A DNA stretch of 64,000 nucleotides from Acanthaster planci (Eukaryota; Echinodermata; Asteroidea; Valvatida; Acanthasteridae). Each line of letters opens with the position of its first letter. Position 1 is the first letter of the stretch. Positions 51,131 through 63,011 of this stretch are shown piece after piece. The notes beneath the pieces were generated by a model, which searched no databases, was not told the DNA's origin, and saw only the letters and a list, made by a program, of their open reading frames with translations. Location: the NCBI RefSeq assembly GCF_001949145.1, contig NW_019091490.1, positions 158,983 through 222,982 on the forward strand. The letters are read 5' to 3'. Position numbers and translations under genes: made by a program.

Positions 51131-54100
51131 TTGGCAGCCTCACAGCTCTGACCGTCAGGCAGTTAGAGCGCCCTCATGCAGGTACTAAAATGTAGTCAAG
51201 TTTCTTCAGAGCTCCTGACTAATCTGAAAGTATAAGAATGATACAAAATCACACGTGACGGACACGGCATTGCATACGTTGATTAGTCTGTGGTCTGAAT
51301 TTGTTTATTATATGAAATTAATGACTCCACTGAAGTTTTCGAAAGGGACCGGATGGTGCACTGCAGTGGAAGATTTATTTTAATCTGTTTTCTCTTTAAA
51401 CAGGATGAGATATTATTAGAGATGCCATGCTTAAGGGCGCAATCGGTTATCATTCGTCTTGGTGCTTGTTGACATAGACAACATCATAAATGAGTTACCC
51501 ATTCCTGCTTGATTATCTGATCTGGCCGTTTTTTTTAGACGATCGATGTTTTCTCTTCATTGCAGTGGAGAAAGCTTCTGATATGCACTGCACCTGCCGT
51601 TGGGTAACACAATTGCCCCCTTGTAAGTTGTAAATACGGGAACAATGCGCTTATTAACCCTGTGTGTACATGTACATCTGCTCAGGTAATCAATTGACAT
51701 TGTCATCACAGGTTTATTCAGGGTTTATTCCTTTCTCCGAATTCTCTACGTGAACGAAATGTTGTGGGAGTCCTATTTTCCGTTTGCAAACAAAGACCTG
51801 ACGAGTCGCTTTCTTAGAAGTCGCAGATTGTACGGGTTTGGCTAACTTTAGTACACAATGTCTGTAAAATACAGGGCTGGCCGTCGACTGGCCGCAGGCT
51901 GTGAATTACGAAGTTGAAATACCGCCTAGGCCTCACGAAGGTATAATCAAAAGGAATAATCCAATAGATGCAACTGCCCGGTGGTGATTGTCTTTTTTAA
52001 ATAAATGCATTGTCAGTCAACAGCTATTCCTTCCTCCGTGCTATAATTTATTCAACAAGAAAATGGCATCGTGCCAGGAGCCGTGTTGGCCTACGTGCGA
52101 CAACCATATGATTTCGTAATAACTGAACTGATCGACCATTGCGCAGACCAGATAAATCATGGAAGAAGGATAACTTTCTTGTCATTGTTGTTTCTGTGCA
52201 TTGTGTGACTCCTGTGACAATACTCTTTTCTCGTGAGTCGACCAGCAGTTAAGTATAGCTAGCAGCGAAAATCGCGAAATATCGACGCACAAGTCATGCG
52301 TCGTGATCGATCATTGATCCCAAGTTCCATCCACTTACCATTGTCGTTAATGACAGTGCAGAATGAACCGGCTGGAGTGTACACAAACGGAGGTCATAAA
52401 CCATCGACCATTCAGCATGCCTTGGTAACGAGATCACATCACACACCCTGACTATACACTACGTTTTTATTACTTTACTGAGGTGATCTGTAGTGCGGGA
52501 CTGATTAATTCGACTATCCATCTGTGCACTGTTAATAGTCAAATCATAGAGCTGGGTTGTAGCTCTATGGTCAAATCAATCAGAACCGACGGTGAATTGT
52601 ATAGTACAGGAACGCATGAAAGGCGATGCATTCTTCTCCAAAAGGTGAGTTCTCTGAATGGTTTATCGCCACCAAATTACAGAATTCTGGTACCTTTTCT
52701 CAACTAAATGACCTCATTGGCCTTTTATTTCACGCCGAAAGAGGTTTCGAAAGATTACAAATCCTTATCAGAATCGCACAAAGTGTGGGGGTTGCAAATA
52801 GGCTTGAGGGTACAGACGACTGTGAAAATTAACGCAAGTTTTAAAAGCCAGTCCAGTATTTTACGCATCCGTAGACCAGTTTTGGGTCTATTATTGCACT
52901 GAGCCAGTTTTTTTTTTACACTGAGTTTTACTCTAGATGTTCTAGCCTTAATCTGACATTGTAGAAGGAAAAATCTTTTGAACTGATATCTGAAAACAGC
53001 GACCTATGGGGTGAATTGTTGTCACTCAAAGTGCCGCGAGTGTGGGCCCTTTTTCTTGGGGCCCTCAAAGTTTTCATAGGTCAGGAAATTTGAGACGGAA
53101 CCTGACACAGTATTGTAACGTGACCTAGTTACTAACACGTATTCGCCCGTTTCCACTGGAGATTTTTATGACTTTTGATGAAAAGACCACGGGGTAAATC
53201 TAAATGAGCCGATCGCTTTTCCCCTGCGTAATTTGTCCTTTGTCCTTGGTGTAGTTTCTAGATATAGTCAGGTGTAATTCAATTTTGGCACTCTGTAGAA
53301 AACCTTTGAAAAATAAATCTTGCTAAATACAAAGAGACCTACTTTTTCAATTCATATTAACTGGGCCAAAACTGATTTTTTTGTTCCTTCAATACAATAC
53401 ACAGCCCTGTCATGAAAAATGCGTTTGCTATAAATCACGGTTTCCATGGCAACGACCAACGCTGCGATGGTTTGAGGGCCCAAACATGCACCTCCATAAT
53501 AGAAACGCACAAGCCACCGTTGAATGTGAAACGGGGACAAATGGTCTCATTTAGTGTGCACACTTGTTATTTTGGTGGCGAGTCACAAGGGGCCCTGCCG
53601 TGGGTCTCAAAAGAAATAGTGGGAGAGACCACTTGGAAAGTGTCAACATACTCCAGGCGAGTGACAAGTGTGTTAGTAAGGACAGTGCTTACTTTGTGTG
53701 GAACTGGAATACGCCATCAAACCGAGAGAGGCTGGCACGAATCAATTAGATTTTGATCAAAGAGCTGGGAACAGTATTGTGATCTGGTTTGGATGCGACC
53801 TTCTGTACCGTAGGTTGATGTGAGCGCTCACTTACGTGTGTAATACATGGTCGTGCATGTACAGTACATGTACATGTAGGCCTACATACTACACCAATAC
53901 GTGTACGTTACTTCCCACACCTGAGTCTTTGCGTATCTAAAGGTGAGTGTACCACATGCATCCCTACTGCACACCGGTAGAATCGAATGGTTGTAATATC
54001 AAATTTTTTCCCACTAAAAATGCTATTTTTAATATTATGTCTGGCAAAGTGGGTAAGTGAAGTTTATTCTAAAGTGATTTGTTTCATTCTAGTTCTCGTG

Positions 54101-54329
54101 TTGGTAGTTGTTATTCAAAATTACACGAAACGAAATGTGAATTTCTCAATGTTCATCGTCGAAAACACTGAAACTACCTGCTATGTCTTTATCAGCATAT
54201 TCCTGCTCGTCTGTGTTCCTCTTCTGGGATCTTCGGCTTTTACTTTTCTTTAGTTCGTTGACAATACATTCTAAGTGTGGTTGCAGAAAGTGGTGGCATC
54301 TGGGAAGAAGATCCAGTATACAGCCCATC
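51131..54329. other. intergenic stretch between BTBD19 and the GPCR
   Basis: No coding exon could be supported. A strong RFX-type X-box, GTTTCCATGGCAAC, lies at 53440-53453 and TACATGTA words at 53855-53885. A GTGAGT donor-like word at 52648 has no partner exon. The GPCR 3' untranslated region should occupy the right end. Confidence 0.5.
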
Positions 54330-55352
54330 TCAAGATGGAGTCATCTCTGTGTCTACCGAATTGGTACCGTGCTTGTTGAAACAACGACAGAACAGTTGTC
54401 TCAGCCCCTGCCGGAATTTCTTGTACTTAAACTCGTAGATGACGGGATTGATTACAGAGTTGAAATAGAAGAGAATATTGCCCACGCCTCTGGCGTACCT
54501 GTAACCTTGCGAGCCGCAGAAGGAAAACGTGCTCGACTCCGTCGGATCCAGACAGAGAAGAACAGTCAGAAATCCCGGAGTCCAAAGGACTGCGAGAGCT
54601 CCCAGGACGACGGTCAGCATGCTGACCAGGCGCTGTCTGGCGATCAGGAGATCGTAGGCGGCCGCCCTGGCTTGCTGCAGGCCCAGAGCTGCGGCTTGTT
54701 GTTTGAGGGTAACTTGTATTTTGTAGTAGGCCAAACTCATCAGTATTATGGGCAGCAGGTAGTTTATTAGAACCACAAACACGCCCAGGAGAATGGGGAC
54801 TGCCTGGTGAGAATATTGGAACGTAGAGCAGGCTTTCTGAGGATCGTCGCTTGATTGGATGGTGAACGGAAAAGGCAGAGACATCAGGACGGAGGTCCAC
54901 CAGGTCAGAGCCACCAGAGCTTTCATCCGCGTGGCCGTGAGCAGCCTGGCGTACTTCAGTGGATGGACGATGGCCGCGTATCTCTCCAGAGTCACTAGGC
55001 ACAGGTTGAAAGCCGATGCGTATCCGAACACCCAGGTTAGAAAGTGGGACGCCAGAAGGCGACAGAAAAGTTCCCTCCCAACGGGGCTGGCTGAAACGTA
55101 GCGAAGTAGCGCACAGTTTGGGGACGCAACAAGATTGTCAAAAAATGCACAGAGGCATAACAAGCCGTCGGCCGCCGCCAAATTTATCAGCATGTAGTTC
55201 GTCAAAGTGTGTAGGAACTTGGCACGTAAAATAACGAGGCAAACGATGAGGTTTCCTAGGAACCCAACGACGCCTTCTGTCGCTATGATCTGACATACCC
55301 ACTCATTCTGAGACTGATCGCCTCTCAGAGCAGTTATATTAAACGTTGCCAT
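54330..55352 (-). CDS. intronless class A (rhodopsin-like) GPCR
   Basis: A single 340-codon open frame encodes a seven-helix receptor at the plasma membrane. Landmarks by residue: GNLIV (N34, helix 1), LAAAD (D62, helix 2), C97 paired with C175 in loop 2, ERY at 123-125 where most have DRY, W151-W152 (helix 4), P201 (helix 5), LWTP at 256-259 (helix 6) and NPVIY at 302-306 (helix 7). FCRCF (321-325) offers palmitoylation sites, and N5 in NIT is a likely glycosylation site. The third loop is alanine and glutamine rich. The overall look is of a peptide or amine-type receptor from a lineage-expanded family; I cannot name the ligand. Length and motifs are complete, so the gene looks functional. 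Confidence 0.88.
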   Translation of the reverse strand: MATFNITALRGDQSQNEWVCQIIATEGVVGFLGNLIVCLVILRAKFLHTLTNYMLINLAAADGLLCLCAFFDNLVASPNCALLRYVSASPVGRELFCRLLASHFLTWVFGYASAFNLCLVTLERYAAIVHPLKYARLLTATRMKALVALTWWTSVLMSLPFPFTIQSSDDPQKACSTFQYSHQAVPILLGVFVVLINYLLPIILMSLAYYKIQVTLKQQAAALGLQQARAAAYDLLIARQRLVSMLTVVLGALAVLWTPGFLTVLLCLDPTESSTFSFCGSQGYRYARGVGNILFYFNSVINPVIYEFKYKKFRQGLRQLFCRCFNKHGTNSVDTEMTPS

Positions 55353-58300
55353 GGTTGGGGCTGTACATATTCTTATGCTTCGTTACTTCTTGTAACTGTC
55401 GACAAGCAACTCATCGGCAACTGCACTTTTATGGAGTCAACAGCTTAAGATGCACGACAGCCGTGTTTGCGTGATGCTTGGATCTACCCGTATGCGAAGT
55501 TACATTGACAAGATCGTGCGTCTGCATTTTGCGAACATGTACTGAATAGTTGCAGTCCTCTTGTGATATCATTTAGTGGATGTACTGTTCTTCACCGTCG
55601 ATCTTGATTCGAAGAGAAGCTGTTGTACTCCTATACTTACCCAACGAATCATGCGCTGATGATGGGAGGCATTTTCACAATTTGATAGTTGGTTGGTGAT
55701 TCGAGCCACAATCCCAGCGACTGACACAAACTCAACCGCCAAATTCACCAGTGAACATGCGCACGCATCACGGGTAGGCCCAATGCAGACAAGTAATCTG
55801 CCATTATCCTCTTTATTTCCCCATTTATATCGACATTAATAGAGCAATACACTGGATTGGATGCTTGCTCGCGGGTTTCATCAAAGAGCACCTCTTAGGA
55901 AAGCATGCTTTCTCTGATTTTGTCTGTTCAATAAATATGGAAGCATCCAAATCGAACGCAGTGTCATTTGTCTTCGGAGCTCAACTATAACAAGCTAAAA
56001 AGGGCTTTTTTCTGTTCATGCCAAGCCTCGATTTCTGAATGTAGATTGCGTCATTCGGGGGAAAAAACAGAGAAAACGAGGGGAACCCTCGCCCTATGTT
56101 CGTAGTGGATGAACGCTTGTGCATGCCAATGGCTGTTTGGCATATTTATTGGAACAGATAAAATCAGAGGAAACATGTTTTCCTATGAGATACTCTTTAA
56201 TAAGTCTGCAATCGAGACGTCCTTCGCGAAATAAAAACGGGAAAAAAGAGTCCCTTGGCTTGCTGGAGAGCTCTTTTGATCAAGCAAAGATTGCTTTGTT
56301 GAGATTGCCATGCAATTAAAAGGTTGTCACTCAAATTCACCGTTTAAACTTTAAAGTTAAGGAACGCCGTTGTAAGGTAGATGATGAATTTGCAATTACA
56401 AAATTCGAAATCAAGACGGTAGACACAAACTGGTCTGTGAAGTTGATACAAAATAGAATTATGTTTTGGAAGAGGGCTACTGTACCCAGTACTATATAAC
56501 ATGTATCGTGGTTTCAAGGGGAAATTTTTACTGTGGATGTGAACTGTAACAACCTAAACTTCGCGAATGAGACAAACTTTTATCTTGTACATGTCCTATA
56601 CATCATCATTGTATAATATACTCGCGCAATCGCGGAGTACATCGTTTTGACATTTGGAACCATTTTAGCACTCCGGTGCCTCTCTGTTTTATAGCATTAG
56701 AGGTTACGGGTCATCAAAGTGCAAATAGTTTTCCAGCGGCTGAGTGGGTTATGCTTAGTTCTTTATTTTCGGTATGTGTGATAAGAAATGCATAGAGCGC
56801 ACACAGTTACTGTTACGCAGTTTCCGGGGCAGCTTCACACAAAAAAGCGGCCAACGTTTCACATGTTCAGCCGAACTACATTTTCGTGAAGGTGGTACCT
56901 GTTTCCTTAACAACAAGTAACAAAGTGTAATGTGCATGATGAGCGGCAAATTTCCTTGCTATTCTGTGAAAAGGTAGGTCGCGCCATTTGGCCATTACTT
57001 CGCATTGACTAGCGTAGAAAATCTGGCTTTTGATCGAACTTGGCAGCGACTTCGACTTCTGCGAATGAATGGACTCTGGCTTTCTGAAGAAAACTGAAGC
57101 ACAACGGGGTTGCGAGAGTGTTGGCATGTCCGGGATCGGTTCGATCTGATATGAAGTTCGGTTTGAGGAAGAGATCGTCGACATATAATAACTCTTCCAA
57201 CTTCCAAGCAACATCGACACAGGAAAAGAATGAATGAACACACACACATATAGCAGCGACCCCTATTAGCAACACTGTCAAATAAAAGTTCCAGACGTCA
57301 GTGTTGAACGTGAATGTTAGAAACTTTTACGGCTGAGTTGTTTTGAATTCGCATTGACAGTGAGAGTTGAACACGTCAGTGTACTTTAGGCAATTGGCTG
57401 TTTCTCTATGGGCCCTTATCCGTAGTCCATTTTTTACCTTGTGAAAGAAAATTTCCCCATTTTTTAAAATAACTTAGTGGATCGCCAGCTACAGTGGGAC
57501 GAAGAGGGACCAAATTTCTGTTTACATATTGAATTAAACATCTGTTGTGGTTATTAACTAGCCAGGCCTGTGGGTGTCAACCCTCTTAGCGCTGATTTTA
57601 GAGGGGTTACCCTACTGGACGAACTGTCAGGTATTCGTGTAGCATGTGAAGTGGCTGTGTCGTTGCCACGGACAACGATAACAACGTGGGAGGTTACACT
57701 GCTTTGCAGTCTGTTCTTTATCTCGCTGTCGCTGAGCGCATCTAGGAGTTATGCTTGTGGGCATGACGGACGCGGAGTGGGGCGCCCGTCGCGACCCAGA
57801 CGTGGTGCTTGCTGCGCTTAAGTAATATTCAGGACGTCATATGGAGAGCAATTTATTTGATTTGTATTTTGGATCTGGTTCTGGGGAATTTATTTTTTTA
57901 ACATTTTAAAAGTCATTTCATGTCTGCTGCTTTTGCTAGCCACCCGAGCCCAACATGATCAAAATTATTTTATTTCGTATAACAGACACGGCCTTAAGCA
58001 GGTTTGGTGCCAAAAATAGTCTGTCACTATCCCATTTAACAGATTACACTGAATATGATAGATTCAGGGAACAGGATAACATTTGGCTCCCCCGTGAATA
58101 CAAGGCCTATTGCTGTTTTCTTCAAGTATACTTCCACGAAGGGGTCTTTAGTGCAATAATCAACTGGCCATTCTGATCCACGGTGTGGGGCCACTAAGTT
58201 GAGTGGTTCAGTGGGTGTAATTATAGCTTTAATCCCCGTTGATGAGCTTTGTCACTGCGCGAATGGGTACTAATTATCGGGCGAGTCTTTCCATCAAGTT

Positions 58301-59986
58301 TTTGATATCAAAGTTAAATTGCCCTGTCGTACCATCGTCCCCCGTGAAAAGTCGAATGTGGCGATGCTGTTCATTAAAAACCGGAATAACACGTGTTGCT
58401 AAAGAAATTCACACCGGTGGTGTCTCTGCAGTGAGGTCACAGCTTGTTCGTCAGCGACACCTAATCTCTTCCGCTTGAAGCAATCTCATTCGATGATGGA
58501 GTGAAAGAGATTACTGAGATGAATCAATTTGATTCTATGCCCAATCGTGGACTCTGAACAGTAAAGTCTTATTTACGTCCCCAACTGCGGGCTCCTTCTC
58601 TCCATTTGAGCAGGAGGTCCCAACTGGGAAACACAATCATGAGGGAGTTCTTCCAAAAAGGACAAGATTTGCGCAGATTAATGCAGTCGTTGATTGTTAT
58701 TGTTTTGTTTCTTTTTTATTTATGTACCTTGCTTACGTGCCTGCGACGGTTTTTATTTTTCTGCACAATGCTCTCTCTGAAGTCTCAGTAGTTTACACTA
58801 CCTATATAGGCTTAACGAAGGAAGGTCAACGGTTGTAGTTAGTCTTTTCAAGTTTCTAAACGTCTGTCGTTTCATTTATTATGTATAATCACGACCGGTA
58901 TGCTGTTCCACTTGGCTCTTGTCCGATGGGGTAGCGATTATTGGCACAATGCTCAGCTGCGTTTGTGGTGCTTCGGGGATCGATACACAGTCAATCGATT
59001 CCGAAAAGTTACGCATGGTTCCTTGTAAATCCTCAAGTATTAATCGATCTCGTTTACTTAGTGTGAACGTGTCAACATCTGTCTGTCGATTCTTTGAAAC
59101 CGCACGCGATTTGACCTTCTTGCCAAAGCTGGCCCTGGTTTGTCATTTGGACTTGCAGCAACTGTCCAGAAGTAGCCAATATCCAATCGGCCTCCTTTGG
59201 CAAAATGTTGTGGCGTCTGGTTATCAGTAATTTCGGAAACTTTTATTTAAGCTCTTTTCAGGGAATGACTGCAGTCGAGTAACACCATTGTTACAGTTGA
59301 CTTGCGCGCACTGGAAATAATGAGTTGCAACTCAAACTTTTTCAGAATGATTTTGGAGATAAACCCATAGAAACGTTGCTTTGCATGAGAGTAATGTCTA
59401 ACTTTTCTTACAAGCTAAAAAAGGAACGGTTCATGGGAAAAACTGTGACGACTTTGTGTCCATGCAGTGAGGGTGCATAACATTTGTACTTTCAAGGCCC
59501 GGGGCCAAAGCCATGCATAGGCCTATATACTAAGCCAAACAAAGAAGCGCGATAGCTTTTTAACGCAGTGTGACCTTTTACCATGTAAATTGCACCATTA
59601 TAACCACCATTTCCCGCGCATGACAAGATATTGACAATGCCTCTTCAGAATTTTAGCGACGTACAAATATCCTACAGAACTATTCATCATGTCCTTGTTT
59701 GCCATGGTTGCTTTTCGTTGTTGACATAAACTTTATATTTTCACTGTGGCTGTGAAATACAGTTATAAATGTATTTAGAACTTTACAGAGATTGCAACAA
59801 AGTACAGAGCAAGTTTGTGTTGTATTAAATTTGGCGTAGTATTTGACTGTGCCAAAGGCACATGAAGAAATTTAGAACTTCGGTTTATTGAGCAAACATG
59901 CACAGTGAAATGGTTATGGGTTTTAGTCCCAGTACATTCACGTTTTCACTTCTCATGTGAATTTTCGTTCTTTTTTCCCCTTACAG
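55353..59986. other. intergenic stretch between the GPCR and DYNLT4
   Basis: No coding exon could be supported. The GPCR promoter must lie at the left. A splice acceptor at 59986 implies an upstream, probably noncoding, exon of the Tctex gene somewhere in this interval, which I could not locate. A degenerate X-box match (GTTGCCACGGACAAC) is at 57663-57677 and a repeat family 2 copy at 57992-58108. Confidence 0.5.
57992..58108 (+). repeat. dispersed repeat family 2, copy B
   Basis: Contains AGGTTTGGTGCCAAAAATAG, TCTGTCACTATCCCATTT, AGATTACACTGAATATGAT, AGATTCAGGGAACAGG and CCGTGAATACA, colinear with 24253-24365. Confidence 0.6.
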
Positions 59987-60076
59987 AAATCCATCGAGTT
60001 GAAACCATACGTCAGGGACAGTGCGCAGGCATTTTGTGGTTATAAACCCCCCCCAAATAAGAGAGTTTTGCCCGAT
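59987..60076 (+). other. 5' part of the DYNLT4 exon, probably untranslated
   Basis: A consensus acceptor (TTTTTTCCCCTTACAG) ends at 59986. The 90 bases to the ATG at 60077 are in frame with the coding region and lack a stop (KSIELKPYVRDSAQAF...). Translation could therefore begin in an unseen upstream exon. I prefer the ATG at 60077 because the context GATATGG is fair and the resulting length suits the family. Confidence 0.5.
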
Positions 60077-60697
60077 ATGGCGGCCCTGAACGCCCAGAAT
60101 TTGGAGAAGCTCAACCGGCAGGACGGCAGTGTGAAGTCGTCCCGTCGCCACTCCATCATCTCCCGCAAGAGTTCCCTCAGCCACTCCACCACTGGCGACG
60201 GGGCTAGTGGGCCGGTCAGCAACCGCTGGCGCCGTCTTTCCCGGGCCTTCTCCACCTCCATTGGCAATCCAAACTTCCGGGTGGCCACTGTGCGCTCCAC
60301 CGACACCCCAGCCGCCGCCAGCAAGCCGCTGGTCCGCTTTGAGAACACCTTCAAGATGGCCCCGGACCCTGGCACCCGGTTTGTGCCGGGCGAGGTGGAG
60401 AAGATCGCCCGCCAGGTGCTGGAGGCCAACCTGACCGAGAAGACACGCTACGAGCCCCGCACCTGCGCCATCTTCACGCAGCGCATCGCCGAGGAGATCA
60501 AGATGAGGGTGAAGGAGCTGAAGATCCCCCGCTATAAGATCGCCTGCCAGGTCTTCATGGGGTCGGTTAGCGGTCAGTGTCAACGGATGGTCAGCCGTGC
60601 CGTCTGGAACACCGATACAGACAACTTCGCCACCTGGACTTATCAGAACAACTCTCTCTATGCTGTGGCGCTGGTGCATTGCACTTATTATGAGTGA
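60077..60697 (+). CDS. DYNLT4: Tctex1-domain dynein light chain, DYNLT4-like
   Basis: The frame gives 206 aa; human DYNLT4 (TCTEX1D4) is about 221. The carboxy half, residues 92-206, is a Tctex1 domain: FVPGEVEKIARQVLEANL, IAEEIKMRVKELKIPRYK, GQCQRMVSRAVWNTDTDNF and NNSLYAVALVHCTYYE. The ending VHxxYxE is closer to DYNLT4 than to DYNLT1, DYNLT3 or DYNLT5. Such light chains dimerise at the base of cytoplasmic or axonemal dynein and link it to cargo. The amino half is basic and serine-rich (SSRRHSIISRKSSLSHS, NRWRRLSRAFSTS) and resembles the serine and arginine stretch of the human protein. The whole domain is in one exon, much richer in GC than its surroundings. BTBD19 lies upstream on the same strand. 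Confidence 0.85.
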   Translation: MAALNAQNLEKLNRQDGSVKSSRRHSIISRKSSLSHSTTGDGASGPVSNRWRRLSRAFSTSIGNPNFRVATVRSTDTPAAASKPLVRFENTFKMAPDPGTRFVPGEVEKIARQVLEANLTEKTRYEPRTCAIFTQRIAEEIKMRVKELKIPRYKIACQVFMGSVSGQCQRMVSRAVWNTDTDNFATWTYQNNSLYAVALVHCTYYE

Positions 60698-61435
60698 CAC
60701 TCTGAACTAAGGCTTAGGAAACCCACCTTCCTTAAAGGTGCTGCTTCGCCCAGCATTTTTCTCGAGAAATGACAATGACTATAGGAGCCAAGTCGATCCC
60801 TGTTCACATCGTTAGAACGCAATCGCTAGTTAGTAATCGCTGGTGCCGGGATTTGTGGCTGGTGTAGAAAACGTGCTTAAAATACCAATGACTTTTGGCG
60901 CATCGTCCCACTTTTGCACTGATCGGCACTTTGAGTTGAACTCTTTACGAACTCTGCAAACATTATCGGACATCGCTAATTACGGTGCCAGCAGTGATGC
61001 GCACTTTGACGTAACGCACCTAAGGCTTACTTTTGACGCGCTTCCTTCTTCACTTTGTTAACAGGGGATGCGAGGAGAGATGCATATCGCTGGTTGATCT
61101 TTTTAAGTTACACGATAATGCGACAGCTATTAATAAGAATGTGATTTTGTGAAATGTGTTTTGTGCACAGACGTTTTAGTCAGCTGCAATGTCTCGTATT
61201 GCTGCAAGTGGCAATGCATGCAGGAAGTTCTTAAAATGCTGGAGTTCCGTTGCAAGTTTTGTTATGGTGACTAAACTCAAGACATGTAAAGTTGCTCCAA
61301 ACTGCGCCGCTCGTTCGTAACCACCACTCATCACTTGGGCGGTAGTAAAAATTAAAAAACAAATTCACATTCAAAGATTTTCGGGAAGGGAAAACATTAA
61401 ATTTGGAGTGGCTTATTTGCAGACCGTGCTCGTGC

Positions 61436-61571
61436 CAATACGGGTGATTCACAATAGTGCGCCTCCAAGAGTTTACAGTGCATTGACCAATCACAACGTG
61501 CGAAATCTGTCGACCCTTTCAAGACGCGCCTTGGGTCGACAGATTTTGCGCATCGTGAATCGCCCGTATTC
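61436..61571. repeat. hairpin element with a side bulge
   Basis: The outer arms CAATACGGGTGATTCACAAT and ATCGTGAATCGCCCGTATT are inverted copies. The inner arms CGAAATCTGTCGACCC and GGGTCGACAGATTTTG are also inverted copies, with a 16-base loop. The left side has about 50 extra bases between outer and inner arms. It looks like a palindromic MITE in which one arm has gained sequence or the other lost it. Confidence 0.7.
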
Positions 61572-62811
61572 GTTGAATGCCAAATCACAGATGAAACGGC
61601 ACTCACACCACACGCCCAATAAAACCTTAAATAGATAGATTCCTAGCTGTGGCACACGTGCACCCGGCCATGGAGACGATTGAGCGCTGGCCAACGGTGC
61701 AACGGTGATAGTTTGCCGGAATAAACTGCCGTCCATGCATGTGTAACTGCATCTAACAAGTTCTGTCGTGATTCATTTTTCGAAATTCCATCCAAACTCT
61801 TTACAGCTGAGCACCATTAGTTACCCAAACAATGCCGTGGACGGAATAAATTGCCCAGATGGTGGTCACGTCGTGTTTTTCAACCATTCAAAGCAGTTTT
61901 AATAACCAAAAATGAAGCTTGAAGGAAAACTAGTTTGTTCCCTTTCATCAGTATGAATGTAAAGTCGTATCACTACTGCTAATGGGTCTACGGGGAACAA
62001 GACAAACGTGGCAGTATCATGATTAAGGTTTATTGGCGCACATCTTTAATTCGAAGTGAACTCTACGCACGTATTTGCACTAAAATTGTACTATTTGATC
62101 AGTAATAATATAAAGAATAATAAATAAAAATAAGTTCCATATTATAAACATTTGGAACGCTATGATTGTATTTCCCGTTGTTCCTTAATTGCTTATTGTT
62201 TATTGAAAGTCTCATAATTTTTCCCATTGCATAATTTTAAATCATACTACAGATGCGGAAAATAGGAACTTTCAAAAGAAGTTGTGTGATGTCAGCGTGA
62301 ATCAATAAGAATGAACGAAGCAAATTACGCAGTTAAAGTCGATTTTACCGCCTTTTCACTGCACCGTTCAACATGCACATTCCACCGCCAGATATTCTTC
62401 AGTCGCTTCATAATAACTAAAAATAGATTGCTGTAACTTTGTGTGATTTCTGACGAGTATCTGTGAACTATGCAAAAGATGCAGTTTCTGCAGTTAAACC
62501 CACCAACGAAATTATGTACATTGAATTTCATTTTAATTTCAAGAATTTGTAATTATATTTACGGCATTAATTTTATTAATTGCCATGTCTGAGACATGCT
62601 ATTGATTATCCCTGTCAACTTTTTTTTATGGGGCTACAAATAAGTTGTTAAATAAATAATGTTGTACGGTCCTTCCAACTTTTATGTCTTTTTAGTTAGT
62701 TTGTCGGTATGTTTTTATGAATGGTTCCCGTGCAATACCCACACCCCGAACAGACAACCATTAACAATGGTTCAAATTAATAAAGGTGCAACATTTTAGA
62801 AGTCGTTTCAA

Positions 62812-63011
62812 ATGAAGTTGAAACGCAGAAGGGTACGTGGCCAGGGGAAGTCAAAGTCAAATCTTGACGGCAAAATAGAAGGGCAAGACACAGTAAGACT
62901 ATTACGAAAAAGGACAGGGTCGATCGGACCATTCTTTATTGCCGGAACAGCGATCTGGAATGATTGTCTGCCAAGTGGACCGTGCCCTGTTAAATGGAGG
63001 GGCTTGAAATA
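62812..63011 (+). mobile_element. possible LINE reverse-transcriptase tail fragment
   Basis: The frame MKLKRRRVRGQGK...LLRKRTGSIGPFFIAGTAIW, then NDCLPSGP, resembles the end of non-LTR retrotransposon reverse transcriptases, where an R-x-G-x-FF-AG-x-WN-LP pattern is common. Only about 65 residues are open, with no start of the domain nearby, so at best it is a degraded scrap. This rests on pattern memory alone. Confidence 0.3.

Noticed and set aside
52600-52655. An ATG followed by CCAAAAG|GTGAGT as a first exon
   Set aside because: The exon would be tiny and no partner acceptor with matching frame was found downstream on the plus strand.
59981-60700. A 239-codon minus-strand frame
   Set aside because: Antisense shadow of the DYNLT4 exon, which carries the Tctex1 domain on the plus strand.
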